Numbered from the stretch's first letter, positions 51,875-59,622 are shown. The stretch is 59,622 nucleotides of DNA from Eubacterium ramulus (GCF_003122485.1 NZ_JRFU01000145.1:1-59622), one strand, 5' to 3'. Numbers and translations are program-made. Notes: generated by a model not told the origin, from the sequence alone.

Positions 51875-54800
51875 ATGACACAAAAATATTATAATTTCGA
51901 AAAGCTTACACCTGATAAAGATGCGGATATATCAGTGTATGAAGAAGCAATTGAATTCGTATTTGATAATTCGGATGTTACAAATATTGCAATTTCTGGA
52001 GCTTATGGTGCCGGTAAAAGCAGTGTTATAGAATCATATGAGAAAAAACACGATGATAAAAATTTCCTGCACATTTCTTTGGCACATTTTGAACCTACAG
52101 AACGTAATGAATCAGAGGATAGTGTGAAAGAAACTACTCTTGAGGGTAAAATATTAAATCAGTTAATACATCAGATTCCGGTAGATAGAATACCACAAAC
52201 AAATTTTAGAGTAAAAAAGGATGTAGGAAGAAGGAATATAATCATTATTACAATACTGTTATACGTGTTGCTTGGTAGCATAACATTCATATCAATGTCA
52301 AATAAAATCCAAAATTGGGTAGATGCATTATGTGATGGAAGATTGAAAAGTTTATTGGCTATCTTCACGAATGACTTTACTGTTTTTTTTGCAGCTATTG
52401 CGTTAGCTGGTAGTGCATTTATTTGCATATATAATGCTGTTAAAGTACAGAAAAATAAAAATTTATTCCATAAGGTTACAGTTCAAGGGAATACTATTGA
52501 AATATTTGAAAATAAAGATGAGTCATATTTTGATAAGTATCTGAATGAAGTACTTTATCTCTTTGAACAAGTAGAAGCAGATGTAATCGTATTTGAGGAC
52601 ATGGATAGATTTAATTCCAATGTTATTTTTGAACGTTTAAGAGAAGTAAATAATTTAGTTAATGTACATAAATATAATAAGTTTAAAAACAAAAAGCGGC
52701 ATAAACTGATTAATAAGATTTTTCGCAGGAAAGAAAAACAGTACAAACCCTTACGATTCTTTTATTTGTTAAGGGATGATGTTTTCGTTACAAAAGACAG
52801 GACGAAATTCTTTGATTATATTATTCCAATTGTTCCAGTGCTGGACGGAACTAACTCATATGACCAATTTATAAGACATTTAAAGCAAGGAAATATATTA
52901 GAAAAATTCGATAGTACCTTTTTACAAAGACTTGCATTATATATAGATGATATGAGAGTTTTGAAGAATGTGTATAACGAATTTCTTGTATATATGTATC
53001 GTTTAAATAATACAGATCTTAATTGGAATAAAATGTTAGCTATAATTGTGTATAAGAATATATTTCCAAGAGATTTTTGCAATCTTCAGTTAGGTAAAGG
53101 ATATGTTCATGAATTGTTTGAACAAAAAGAAAATCTTAGCAAAGAGACAATAGGAAAACTGGAAGAAGAAAAGCAACTTATACAGGAGAAAATAACATAT
53201 ATAAATAAAGAGAATCTGACTGATGTACAAGAATTGAATGATGCATATGAAGCAAAGTACAATAGATTACCAAGAGATTCGTGGTATAACCAATTAACCC
53301 AAGAAGGTCGAAAAGAAAAAGATAAGTTAGAAAAAGAAAAAGAAAAAAGAATAGAGGTAATAGATAACAGAAATAAGGGGATGATGACTGAATTAGAAGT
53401 AAAACTTCAGGATATTGAACAAAGAATTTCTGCTACAAAAACAAAATTATTAAGTGAATTAATTACTAGAGATAATACTGATTCGATATTTATGATAAAG
53501 AGCATAAATCCTATTGGTGAGGAGAATCAATATAATGAAATTAAGGGGAGCGATTATTTAGAACTACTAAAATTTCTTATTAGTAATGGGTATATTGATG
53601 AAACATATAATGATTATATGACATATTTTTATGAGGATAGCTTATCTGCTCATGATAAGATGTTCTTGAGAAGGATAACTGATAAAAAGGGAAGTGATTA
53701 TGAATATTCTCTTAAGGATGTTGAGAAGGTACTATCCTCTCCAGTTTTAAGAGTTGTTGATTTTTACGAGGAGGAAACTCTAAATTTCAATCTTTTAAAA
53801 GGGCTTCTTGTTAATCAGGAAAATCCTAAATATCAAAAATATTTATCGGCATTAATAAAACAGATGAAAGATAATAAGGATACAGAGTTTATATCAAAAT
53901 TCTACGATAGCACACAGTTTGATAAAACATTTATTATTAAACTGAATGAACAGTGGACAGATTTCTTTAGTTATATTGCTGTGAATAAAATCTTACCATT
54001 GAAACAGATAAGAGGATTTTCGCTGGATTCGCTATGTTTATTAGATGAGAATAAAATACAGGATATTAATGTAGAGGGATGTCTTACTGATTATATATCA
54101 AACCAGAGTGATTATTTAAACATTCAAAATCCAGATGTTGCAAAAATAATTTCTCAATTTTGTATTCTTGGTGTAAAATTAAAGAAAATTGAGATTGATA
54201 CAGCAAATAAAGATTTGATTGTAGGAGTGTATGAAAATAATTTATATGAATTAACATTTGAGAATATCAAATTAATGATTAAGTCAATGTATGGGGAATA
54301 TGATTCATATAATATCGAACATAGAAATTATACAGTTATTCAAGGAAAATCGGAATCTCCATTAGCTAAGTATATTGCAGAAAATATAAATAGATATGCA
54401 AATGAGTATTTAAAAAATTGCAATGGATATATTGAAGATTCAGAGGATGTTGCCATTAAATTTATTAATGATGAAAATGTTTTAGGCGATATACAGGAAA
54501 AGTATGTAAATGTATTAAAAACAGTTATTTCAGATATATCGGTAATACAGAATAAAAAATTGTGGAATGAAATGCTTGACAAAAGGATAATTAAAAAGAC
54601 AGTTCCGAATATTATACATTATTATACAGAGTATTGTTGCGATAGCCAGTTAATCAAATTTATTAATGAATGTGATGCGGGTATGGACTATTCTCATATT
54701 GAGAATGAGTTTGGTGGTGAAATTGCAAGACAATTCTTTGATTCTGTAGCGGTAAACAATGAGATTAAAACAAGTAGATATCAAGAAATTTTGTGCAATA

Positions 54801-55582
54801 TGGGATATGGTTATGATGTTTATGATACGTATGATATTTCGGATGATAAGATGGAGGTGCTGATAAAGAAGGATGTTATAGAAATGAATAATGTCGGATT
54901 AGAATATATTCGAAATCATTATAAAAAATATACAGCATTGTATATAGACGAAAACATAGAAGCATATTTGAGAATTATTACCTCAGATAATTTTAGTTAT
55001 GAAGAAGCTTTGCATATATTAGGTATGGAAATAGGAGATAAAGAAAAAATAGATTTACTTGGATTAACAACAGAACCTATATCGGTAGTTGGAAAAGGTT
55101 ATTCGAGTTCTCTTATTAAATATATTCTTGATAATAATTTTGATGAACATGATGAGAATGAATTATATCAACATTTTTCGGAATATGAAGAAGTTATTCA
55201 ATCATCAATATATAGAGTTGCGAAATCGAGAATTGCTAATATAATTGATAATTCAACTATAGTACTTGATGATAATTTGTTATCAAAACTTTTGACAATG
55301 AGCAAATGTAGTATGGATGATAAGATTCAATTGTGGGCGAAGGCGCTTCCTAATCTGACAGAAGAAACATGTAAAAAACATTTTGATGAACTTGGATTTC
55401 CGGAACTTAAGGGGATTTTTACAAAACGAAATAACTATACAAAGACATATGAAGATAATAGCTTTATAAGGGATATACTATATATGCTAAAGAAGAATAC
55501 ATGGATTTTTGATTATTATAAAAAGAGTGATGACGAAGGTTATGTTGTTGTGAAGAATCCAATCAAAGATAAAAGATATTAG
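51875..55582 (+). CDS. YobI-like membrane P-loop NTPase
   Basis: It has 1235 residues from MTQKYYNFEKLTPDKDADIS (AAGGAG upstream). Walker A is SGAYGAGKSSVIE (about 44-56). Two transmembrane helices (about 121-143 and 168-188) are inserted into the ATPase, as in KAP-type NTPases, and Walker B is VIVFEDMDRFN (about 238-248). A coiled coil (about 425-530) and a long helical-repeat C-terminus follow. YobI/KAP-type NTPases are often found in defence islands, where the C-terminal region is thought to sense invaders. This gene is intact and lies between two other defence systems. Confidence 0.82.
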   Translation: MTQKYYNFEKLTPDKDADISVYEEAIEFVFDNSDVTNIAISGAYGAGKSSVIESYEKKHDDKNFLHISLAHFEPTERNESEDSVKETTLEGKILNQLIHQIPVDRIPQTNFRVKKDVGRRNIIIITILLYVLLGSITFISMSNKIQNWVDALCDGRLKSLLAIFTNDFTVFFAAIALAGSAFICIYNAVKVQKNKNLFHKVTVQGNTIEIFENKDESYFDKYLNEVLYLFEQVEADVIVFEDMDRFNSNVIFERLREVNNLVNVHKYNKFKNKKRHKLINKIFRRKEKQYKPLRFFYLLRDDVFVTKDRTKFFDYIIPIVPVLDGTNSYDQFIRHLKQGNILEKFDSTFLQRLALYIDDMRVLKNVYNEFLVYMYRLNNTDLNWNKMLAIIVYKNIFPRDFCNLQLGKGYVHELFEQKENLSKETIGKLEEEKQLIQEKITYINKENLTDVQELNDAYEAKYNRLPRDSWYNQLTQEGRKEKDKLEKEKEKRIEVIDNRNKGMMTELEVKLQDIEQRISATKTKLLSELITRDNTDSIFMIKSINPIGEENQYNEIKGSDYLELLKFLISNGYIDETYNDYMTYFYEDSLSAHDKMFLRRITDKKGSDYEYSLKDVEKVLSSPVLRVVDFYEEETLNFNLLKGLLVNQENPKYQKYLSALIKQMKDNKDTEFISKFYDSTQFDKTFIIKLNEQWTDFFSYIAVNKILPLKQIRGFSLDSLCLLDENKIQDINVEGCLTDYISNQSDYLNIQNPDVAKIISQFCILGVKLKKIEIDTANKDLIVGVYENNLYELTFENIKLMIKSMYGEYDSYNIEHRNYTVIQGKSESPLAKYIAENINRYANEYLKNCNGYIEDSEDVAIKFINDENVLGDIQEKYVNVLKTVISDISVIQNKKLWNEMLDKRIIKKTVPNIIHYYTEYCCDSQLIKFINECDAGMDYSHIENEFGGEIARQFFDSVAVNNEIKTSRYQEILCNMGYGYDVYDTYDISDDKMEVLIKKDVIEMNNVGLEYIRNHYKKYTALYIDENIEAYLRIITSDNFSYEEALHILGMEIGDKEKIDLLGLTTEPISVVGKGYSSSLIKYILDNNFDEHDENELYQHFSEYEEVIQSSIYRVAKSRIANIIDNSTIVLDDNLLSKLLTMSKCSMDDKIQLWAKALPNLTEETCKKHFDELGFPELKGIFTKRNNYTKTYEDNSFIRDILYMLKKNTWIFDYYKKSDDEGYVVVKNPIKDKRY

Positions 55583-55596
55583 TTTTGATTAAATGA

Positions 55597-55788
55597 ATGA
55601 ATATAGGGGGAAGTGAAGCTCACATTGACATATATGATGACAGAATGGAACTCTATTCTCTGGGAGAAATGCCAGATGATTCCATGATTCAGGAAAGAAA
55701 TCCGCTGACTGTATCTTCTACCAGAAGAAATCCAGTTCTTGCGGATCTGTTTCATGCGGTTTTGATATATGGAGTGCAAAGGCAGTGA
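55597..55788 (+). pseudogene. Fragment of an AlbA_2/RecG-like ATP-binding protein
   Basis: 63 residues (GGSEAHIDIYDDRMELYSLGEMPDD ... ERNPLTVSSTRRNPVLADLFHAV) correspond to the C-terminal HATPase_c_4 part of divergent-AAA/AlbA_2 proteins, normally about 450 residues long. No start or upstream domain is present. It is a scar of an older gene between the YobI-like and AbiE-like genes. Confidence 0.7.
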
Positions 55789-55857
55789 ATTCGGAAGAAT
55801 TATTGGTAAATTTGAATTTCAAATCAATTATAGTGAGAAAATAGATAATGTTTTGAG

Positions 55858-55908
55858 TTGACCTAATTGAATTTCACTGATATAATAAGTTTCACTATAT
55901 GAGTGAAA
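55858..55908 (+). promoter_or_regulatory. Promoter and operators of the AbiE-like operon
   Basis: TTGACC (55858-55863) and TATAAT (55881-55886) are 17 bases apart. The motif TTTCACT occurs at 55872-55878 inside the spacer and again at 55890-55896, where it forms an inverted repeat with AGTGAAA (55902-55908). AbiEi antitoxins are known to repress their own operon by binding inverted repeats. Confidence 0.75.
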
Positions 55909-55920
55909 GTGGTGATGTAA

Positions 55921-56943
55921 GTGAAAATAGATAGAATTGGATTAGAATGTGTTGAGAATAAGTTTTTAAAACTTCCCAATATTCAGAAGTATGAAGTTAT
56001 CCACAGGACAGAAGGCGGTTTTATTGCATCTGTGGAGATGGATGATGGGTATGAGTTTCAAATAAATGCGTACTTCTTGGACAGGGTGTTTCCGTCTACA
56101 GTTATAAAATTGATTGAAAAGCAGAATAAAAGTCAGGGAGTTAACATTTTGGTTGCTCCATATATTTCAGAAAGAACTGCACAAATATGTGAAGATAACG
56201 GAATGGGTTATTTTGACTATGCAGGAAACTGTTGGTTTGTGGGTCATTCTATTTATTTGTCCGAGAAAGGAAATAAGAATCCAAGACCAAAAGAGCAAAG
56301 TTCTGTGTCTATATTTGAAAGGACTTCCGTGGTGTCTTCCTGTATTTTGCGTGAGTTGTTTGCGGATGTAACTAAGATATGGAAGCTTAAATATCTATCG
56401 GAAAAGGTAAAATGCAGCATTGGACAGGTATCCAAACTGATGAAAGTTCTGGTGGAAAACGCATGGGTAGAAAAGTTACCAGATGGTTATAAGGTTATTG
56501 ATCCGGAATCACTCTTGTTGGAATGGAGCAAGGATTACGGTAAAAAAGAAATAACATCCTATGCTTGCTATAGTTTAGATAATATATCTGTTATTGAGGA
56601 GCGATTAAAAAAATTGAAGATAGATATGGGGCTTGATTCTTATCTTACAGGATTGTCCGGGGGAGTGCGTTATACACCAGTGGTCCGTTACAATAAGGTA
56701 CATGTTTATATAGCACCGGAAGATATTCAGGAAGCAATTCGATATTTGGATATGAAAGAGGTAAACAGTGGTTCTAATGTGGTTATTTTTCCATTAGAGA
56801 ACGATTCCTATATCAAGGATTATAGGGTGATTGGTGATTCTGCAGTAGTATCCCCTCTGCAAATATATTTGGATTGTATGCAGATAAAGGGCAGGGGAGA
56901 AGAAATGGCGGATGCGGTTTTGAAAAAGGAGATACTTAGATGA
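55921..56943 (+). CDS. abiEi: AbiEi-like antitoxin / repressor (type IV toxin-antitoxin)
   Basis: It has 340 residues with a GTG start at 55921 and only a weak ribosome site (GTGGTGATG). The central winged helix (about 135-190: SVVSSCILRELFADVTKIWKLKYLSEKVKCSIGQVSKLMK) fits AbiEi-like antitoxins, with a C-terminal domain carrying SYLTGLSGGVRYTPVVRYNKVHVYI. It is followed without a gap by the nucleotidyltransferase gene. Inverted repeats in its promoter suggest autoregulation. Confidence 0.75.
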   Translation: MKIDRIGLECVENKFLKLPNIQKYEVIHRTEGGFIASVEMDDGYEFQINAYFLDRVFPSTVIKLIEKQNKSQGVNILVAPYISERTAQICEDNGMGYFDYAGNCWFVGHSIYLSEKGNKNPRPKEQSSVSIFERTSVVSSCILRELFADVTKIWKLKYLSEKVKCSIGQVSKLMKVLVENAWVEKLPDGYKVIDPESLLLEWSKDYGKKEITSYACYSLDNISVIEERLKKLKIDMGLDSYLTGLSGGVRYTPVVRYNKVHVYIAPEDIQEAIRYLDMKEVNSGSNVVIFPLENDSYIKDYRVIGDSAVVSPLQIYLDCMQIKGRGEEMADAVLKKEILR

Positions 56944-57770
56944 TAAGAGATGAAGACTTGAAAAGTAGCGTAGACTATTCGGAGGGTCAGAAGCGGGCTG
57001 CACATAGAGTTTTGGTAGAGTTGGTTAATATTTTTGAGGAATATGAAGATGAAATCCGTGTGGTAGGAGGTTGGGTTCCAGATTTAATGTTTCCCCAAGA
57101 AGGTCATGTGGGAAGTGTGGACGTAGATATTATGATTAATCATCTGACTTTGCAGGATGAAGGTTATCAGAATATGTCGAGGATACTTCAGAAAAATGGA
57201 TACAAGGAGCATCCGGAAAAATATTTTTCCTTTGTAAAGACAGTGATGGTGGACGGAATATCTTATGATGTGGATGTAGATATTTTAGCTGGAATGTATG
57301 GTGGTACACAATCGAAGAGAAGAAGTCAGCATGTGCAGGGCGTTAAGGCGTTAAAGGCAACAGGTGGTAATTTTGCATTTGAATTTCCAGCACAGAAGAT
57401 TAGTGTGGAAGCAGAACGACCAGATGGCGCAATAGATGTTGCAAATGTCAGTGTTGTAGCAGTAGTTCCTTATTTAATAATGAAAACAGCAGCTATGGGC
57501 AGGGGAAAAGCGAAGGATGCGTATGATATTTACTTTATTATAAAACATTATATTGGTGGAGTAAGAGAACTGGCAAAAGAATTTGAACCTGTAAGGGGTA
57601 AAAATATTGTGATAGAGGCGAAAGCTAAGTTAGCAGGTAAATTTGCTTCTGAAAATCATTCTGGTCCAAAAGACGTAGCGGATTTTATGGATTTAGAGGA
57701 TGAAGAAAGTATAGAAATGACCAAGAGGGATGCTTATGAACAAGTGCAGGCATTATTGAACTTAATATAA
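56940..57770 (+). CDS. abiEii: AbiEii-like nucleotidyltransferase toxin
   Basis: It has 276 residues; its ATG overlaps the previous stop (ATGA). The nucleotidyltransferase core has VVGGWVPDLMFP (about 34-45) followed by GSVDVDIMIN (about 52-61) with the paired catalytic Asp residues, and a third Asp in ISYDVDVDIL. These match the DUF1814/AbiEii group, which block translation by adding nucleotides to tRNA. With the gene before it, it forms a phage-defence toxin-antitoxin pair. Confidence 0.78.
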   Translation: MIRDEDLKSSVDYSEGQKRAAHRVLVELVNIFEEYEDEIRVVGGWVPDLMFPQEGHVGSVDVDIMINHLTLQDEGYQNMSRILQKNGYKEHPEKYFSFVKTVMVDGISYDVDVDILAGMYGGTQSKRRSQHVQGVKALKATGGNFAFEFPAQKISVEAERPDGAIDVANVSVVAVVPYLIMKTAAMGRGKAKDAYDIYFIIKHYIGGVRELAKEFEPVRGKNIVIEAKAKLAGKFASENHSGPKDVADFMDLEDEESIEMTKRDAYEQVQALLNLI

Positions 57771-57796
57771 GTATTTAAAAAAATTAGGAATGTAAT

Positions 57797-57837
57797 AGTC
57801 TCACCAGTCTCAAAATATTTTTGAGACTAGTGAGACT
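57797..57837. terminator. Long inverted repeat between convergent genes
   Basis: 19-base arms (57797-57815 and 57819-57837, one mismatch, loop TAT) lie between the AbiEii stop and the stop of the minus-strand gene at 57873. Each arm contains AGTCTCA twice, so it is a repeat within a repeat. It can serve as a two-way terminator. Confidence 0.7.
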
Positions 57838-57872
57838 AACCCAAATAGAATGCTATCTCAACTTGGGGGAAA

Positions 57873-58139
57873 TTAATTAAACTCATTCATAGCATCCACA
57901 TATTCCTGTAATCCATTAGGTTTACAAGCTAATTCTGCATACAGCAGAGGATTCTCCTGTGCCAGACGGTATAGATACGCGATATCATCAGGTGTATCGA
58001 GCAAGACAGCTGAATTACATTTTTCACAACTGATAATAAGAGGCGTGCCGGTATATGTATCATTGATGGCATTAACAATAACGGAATCTGTATCAGGTTC
58101 ATACATACCAAACAGGTAACAAGGATTATTTTGTTTCAT
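57873..58139 (-). CDS. Small zinc-ribbon-like protein near the IME2 end
   Basis: It has 88 residues from MKQNNPCYLFG (GAAGGAGAA upstream), overlapping the MobC-like gene by 14 bases. A CEKC pair in LIISCEKCNSAVLLD is the only motif; a single pair is not enough for a complete zinc site. The C-terminal half is helical. Function unknown; it accompanies the MobC-like gene. Confidence 0.6.
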   Translation of the reverse strand: MKQNNPCYLFGMYEPDTDSVIVNAINDTYTGTPLIISCEKCNSAVLLDTPDDIAYLYRLAQENPLLYAELACKPNGLQEYVDAMNEFN

Positions 58140-58509
58140 GGTGTTCTCCTTCCCACAGATACTTAGCACCATCAAGCAGGTCAATGATGGCTGTAAGCAT
58201 ATTGTTATAGTAGGTCTGTAGTTCTTGGATTTCATCGCTTGTGGGAAGATTGTTTAAAGTTTGATGTTCACAGTATTCAGTAAATGCTTTCTGCATGTCA
58301 AGCAGTTGCAGATACAGAGCATTAACAGTCTGCACAAGAGGATAGATAGTTTCTTTCTTGCCAACGACGCAGATGCGGTTATAGATGCAGGAACGGACAA
58401 AGTAATCTTTCTTCATCATGCCGCTGGCAAGGATACGGGCTTCGATTTGCTTGCGTTCAGCATCGCTGATTCTAAAACTTATAGTTGGGTGTTTGTGTTG
58501 ATTGCTCAT
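58126..58509 (-). CDS. Ribbon-helix-helix MobC-like protein, homologue of the IME1 gene
   Basis: It has 127 residues from MSNQHKHPTISFRISDAERK, with GAAAGGAGC upstream. It is closely similar to the protein at 27948-28322 (HPTISFRISD..., RICVVGKKETIYPLVQT). Within IME2 it is far from the relaxase, at the opposite end and strand, so it looks like a leftover from another IME1-like element. Confidence 0.72.
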   Translation of the reverse strand: MSNQHKHPTISFRISDAERKQIEARILASGMMKKDYFVRSCIYNRICVVGKKETIYPLVQTVNALYLQLLDMQKAFTEYCEHQTLNNLPTSDEIQELQTYYNNMLTAIIDLLDGAKYLWEGEHHETK

Positions 58510-58765
58510 AGAAAAGCTCCTTTCATAGTTGGCGTGGCAGCAGGCACAGTTAAGCACCCACAAGCCAAATTTGATTATTCGTTTTTAGTAGTAAAAGTAG
58601 ATTATATCTGCCATGAATTTCGTAGATGCATGATTGAATAATTGCAACTAATTTGCTACTAAAGTTTTTGAAAACGATATGAAAAGAGTAACATTAGATG
58701 AAACAGATGCGGTGGAATGCCGCATAAAATCAGCATTTTTGATTTGATGATACTTCATTTGGGAA
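58510..58765. other. IME2 right-end sequence without genes
   Basis: It holds the arm repeat ACTAATTTGCTACTAA (58647-58662), matching the IME2 left end, and no credible gene. Confidence 0.5.
58647..58662. repeat. IME2 arm-type repeat, right end
   Basis: ACTAATTTGCTACTAA is identical to 36249-36264, same orientation. Confidence 0.7.
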
Positions 58766-58776
58766 GAGTTTGAATA
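58766..58776 (+). other. att core 3 (IME2 right end)
   Basis: Third copy of GAGTTTGAATA. A terminator hairpin and the outer-element arm repeats follow on its right. Confidence 0.75.
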
Positions 58777-58785
58777 GTTGGAGCT

Positions 58786-58830
58786 AAGCTGTAAAGCCTT
58801 TGTTTACAAGGGTTTTACAGCTTTTCCTTT
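58786..58830 (+). terminator. Terminator hairpin after att core 3
   Basis: AAGCTGTAAAGCCTT (58786-58800) pairs with AAGGGTTTTACAGCTT (58808-58823) with one bulge and G-T pairs, followed by TTTTCCTTT. Confidence 0.75.
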
Positions 58831-58835
58831 ATAGG

Positions 58836-58854
58836 ATTGCATTTTCATTGCATT
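58836..58854. repeat. Arm-type direct repeats of the outer element (right copy)
   Basis: ATTGCATTTTCATTGCATT matches 25849-25867 with one mismatch. It overlaps the 3' end of the truncated integrase gene. Confidence 0.65.
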
Positions 58855-59390
58855 ATTTTTCTTCAACTGTTCTGTGATAGATTGCTGTATGCTGATTGCT
58901 AGTATAATTAGCAATGCTTTCAGTAGCAGATTGTACTTGTAATATTCCAGTCAGTTTTTTAGCAACTTCAAGATTCGTATTTGGATACAGATGACCATAA
59001 GTGCCGAGTGTTGTCTGTATTTTTTCATGTCCTAAACGTTCCTTGATAAGTAAAGGATTTTCGCCCATGCTGATAAGCAATGAAGCGTGTGAATGTCGCA
59101 AGGCATGAATTTTAATACGATGAACACCTGCTAAATTTGACAACTTTTCCAAAGCTCTGGGAAGCGTTGTTTTACTGGTTGGAGTTCCGTTATAACTTAG
59201 TACAAGTGGACAATCGGGAAGAACCTGTTGTTGAACACTTTGCCAAGCCTTTAGCTCATTGAGTGTATCTGAATCAATATAAATAGTACGGATACTTGCC
59301 TGTGTTTTCGGCTCAACGAATTTATAGTCCGTCATTGTTCGGTAATATAATGTTTTGGTAATGCTAAGCAAGCCTGTTTCAAAATCTATG
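58853..59390 (-). pseudogene. 5'-truncated tyrosine integrase of a third element
   Basis: About 180 residues of the catalytic domain remain: IDFETGLLSITKTLYYRTM, HxxR in HALRHSHASLLIS, LGHEKIQTTLGTYGHLYP with the nucleophile Tyr, and the C-terminal tail. The catalytic Arg region and all N-terminal domains are missing. Homology stops near 59390, where the frame runs into unrelated sequence. The remnant resembles Tn916-type integrases. Its own arm repeats (58836) match those at the ICE end at 25849. Confidence 0.8.
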
Positions 59391-59416
59391 TAAACTATTG
59401 TGAAGAAAGTGATCTC

Positions 59417-59596
59417 ATGAATCCAAGATGTCAGAAGTTGTCCGAGCTGGATGCAAAAACAGCAGAAATGGATAAAGAATGGTATGCAAAACGTGATCCG
59501 AAGGCAGACGAACCTACGAAAATCGCAAAGATATATGTGACTGTATATTATGCGGAAAAAGGTGAACAGAAGCTGCTTCATCTCAGTCTGAGTTGA
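59417..59596 (+). CDS. Short unidentified ORF beyond the integrase breakpoint
   Basis: 59 codons from the ATG at 59417 encode a hydrophilic protein (MNPRCQKLSELDAKTAEMD ... IAKIYVTVYYAEKGEQKLLH). There is no good ribosome site, and it may be the 3' end of a gene cut by the rearrangement that truncated the integrase. No family recognised. Confidence 0.35.
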   Translation: MNPRCQKLSELDAKTAEMDKEWYAKRDPKADEPTKIAKIYVTVYYAEKGEQKLLHLSLS

Positions 59597-59597
59597 G

Positions 59598-59622
59598 ACT
59601 CCCACTTCTGCAAGTGGTGAGT
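59598..59622. repeat. IS200/IS605-like terminal hairpin at the window edge
   Basis: CCACTT-CTGC-AAGTGG (59602-59617) with outer ACTC/GAGT forms a 10-bp stem with one bulge. Short hairpins like this mark the ends of IS200/IS605 elements; the rest would be outside the window. Confidence 0.4.

Larger units (their letters stand above)
36175..58776. mobile_element. IME2: 22.6-kb mobilizable defence island
   Basis: It is bounded by GAGTTTGAATA at 36175 and 58766 and by the shared 16-bp arm sequence ACTAATTTGCTACTAA (36249-36264 and 58647-58662). It carries int, a regulator, an excisionase-like gene, a hairpin array, oriT, mobC, a MOBP relaxase and four defence systems. No secretion genes are present, so it needs a helper ICE. 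Confidence 0.85.

Noticed and set aside
25962-58776. tRNA gene as the integration target
   Set aside because: No cloverleaf or tRNA 3' end is visible at any of the three cores; the hairpins there are terminators.
59391-59605. N-terminal extension of the integrase beyond 59390
   Set aside because: The translated sequence is Phe/Ile/Cys-rich and unlike any integrase arm domain; it is read-through into unrelated DNA.

Overview
The window is a stack of integrated mobile elements from a low-to-mid GC Firmicute, most likely a gut Clostridia/Lachnospiraceae species. The evidence is AGGAGG-type ribosome binding sites, sigma-A style promoters, conjugation genes of the Clostridioides CTn/Tn1549 type, and a TnpV-type gene as in Tn4451. 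No chromosomal housekeeping gene, tRNA or rRNA is visible. All functions below are assigned by reading motifs in the sequence; no database search was run.

Region A (1-25,961) is the end of a large integrative conjugative element (ICE), mostly on the minus strand. It carries a thioester/Cna-B surface adhesin (cut by the left edge), a PrgI-VirB4 fusion ATPase, a lysozyme + C39-like peptidase, VirB6-like and VirB2-like membrane proteins, a VirD4 coupling protein and several ICE accessory genes. The transfer genes are split by a plus-strand cargo block (9.0-16.9 kb): an XRE regulator with palindromic operators, small membrane proteins, and a response regulator/histidine kinase/ABC transporter set. 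Next to it is a complete type I toxin-antitoxin locus, whose 26-codon toxin gene and facing antitoxin RNA are both unannotatable by ordinary ORF length cut-offs. A MerR/TipAS regulator is further cargo at 23.1-23.9 kb.

Region B (25,962-36,185) is a 10.2 kb mobilizable element, IME1. It runs from excisionase and tyrosine integrase through an RHH/MobC-like protein, a RepA-like ATPase, TnpV, an oriT and a MobV relaxase to one eight-gene defence operon. That operon is XRE regulator - Dam-like methylase - HNH nuclease - SLATT-like 2TM protein - 40-residue Pro/Lys-rich peptide - caspase-like protease - ThsB-type TIR protein - membrane protein. The caspase + TIR pair matches what is known as type IV Thoeris. 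The last gene is interrupted by a 65-bp insertion bounded by 29-bp direct repeats, and its deletion would exactly restore the reading frame.

Region C (36,175-58,776) is a 22.6 kb element, IME2. It has its own integrase, regulator and excisionase-like gene, a striking array of ten 32-bp-spaced hairpins, a predicted MOBP oriT, and MobC plus relaxase. Its defence island holds an XRE regulator homologous to that of IME1, type I restriction-modification (hsdM-hsdS-hsdR), a single-chain SIR2-APAZ-PIWI argonaute, a YobI-like membrane P-loop NTPase and an AbiE-like toxin-antitoxin pair.

Region D (58,777-59,622) holds a 5'-truncated third integrase, a short unidentified ORF and an IS200/IS605-like hairpin.

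The elements share an 11-bp core, GAGTTTGAATA, at 25,962, 36,175 and 58,766. Each core is followed by a terminator hairpin. Each element is also bounded by its own pair of direct-repeat arm sites: one pair for IME1, one for IME2, and a third pair whose members lie outside the two IMEs. This third pair links the ICE end on the left with the truncated integrase on the right. The simplest reading is serial insertion (accretion) of two IMEs at the attachment site of one ICE, or between two related ICE copies.
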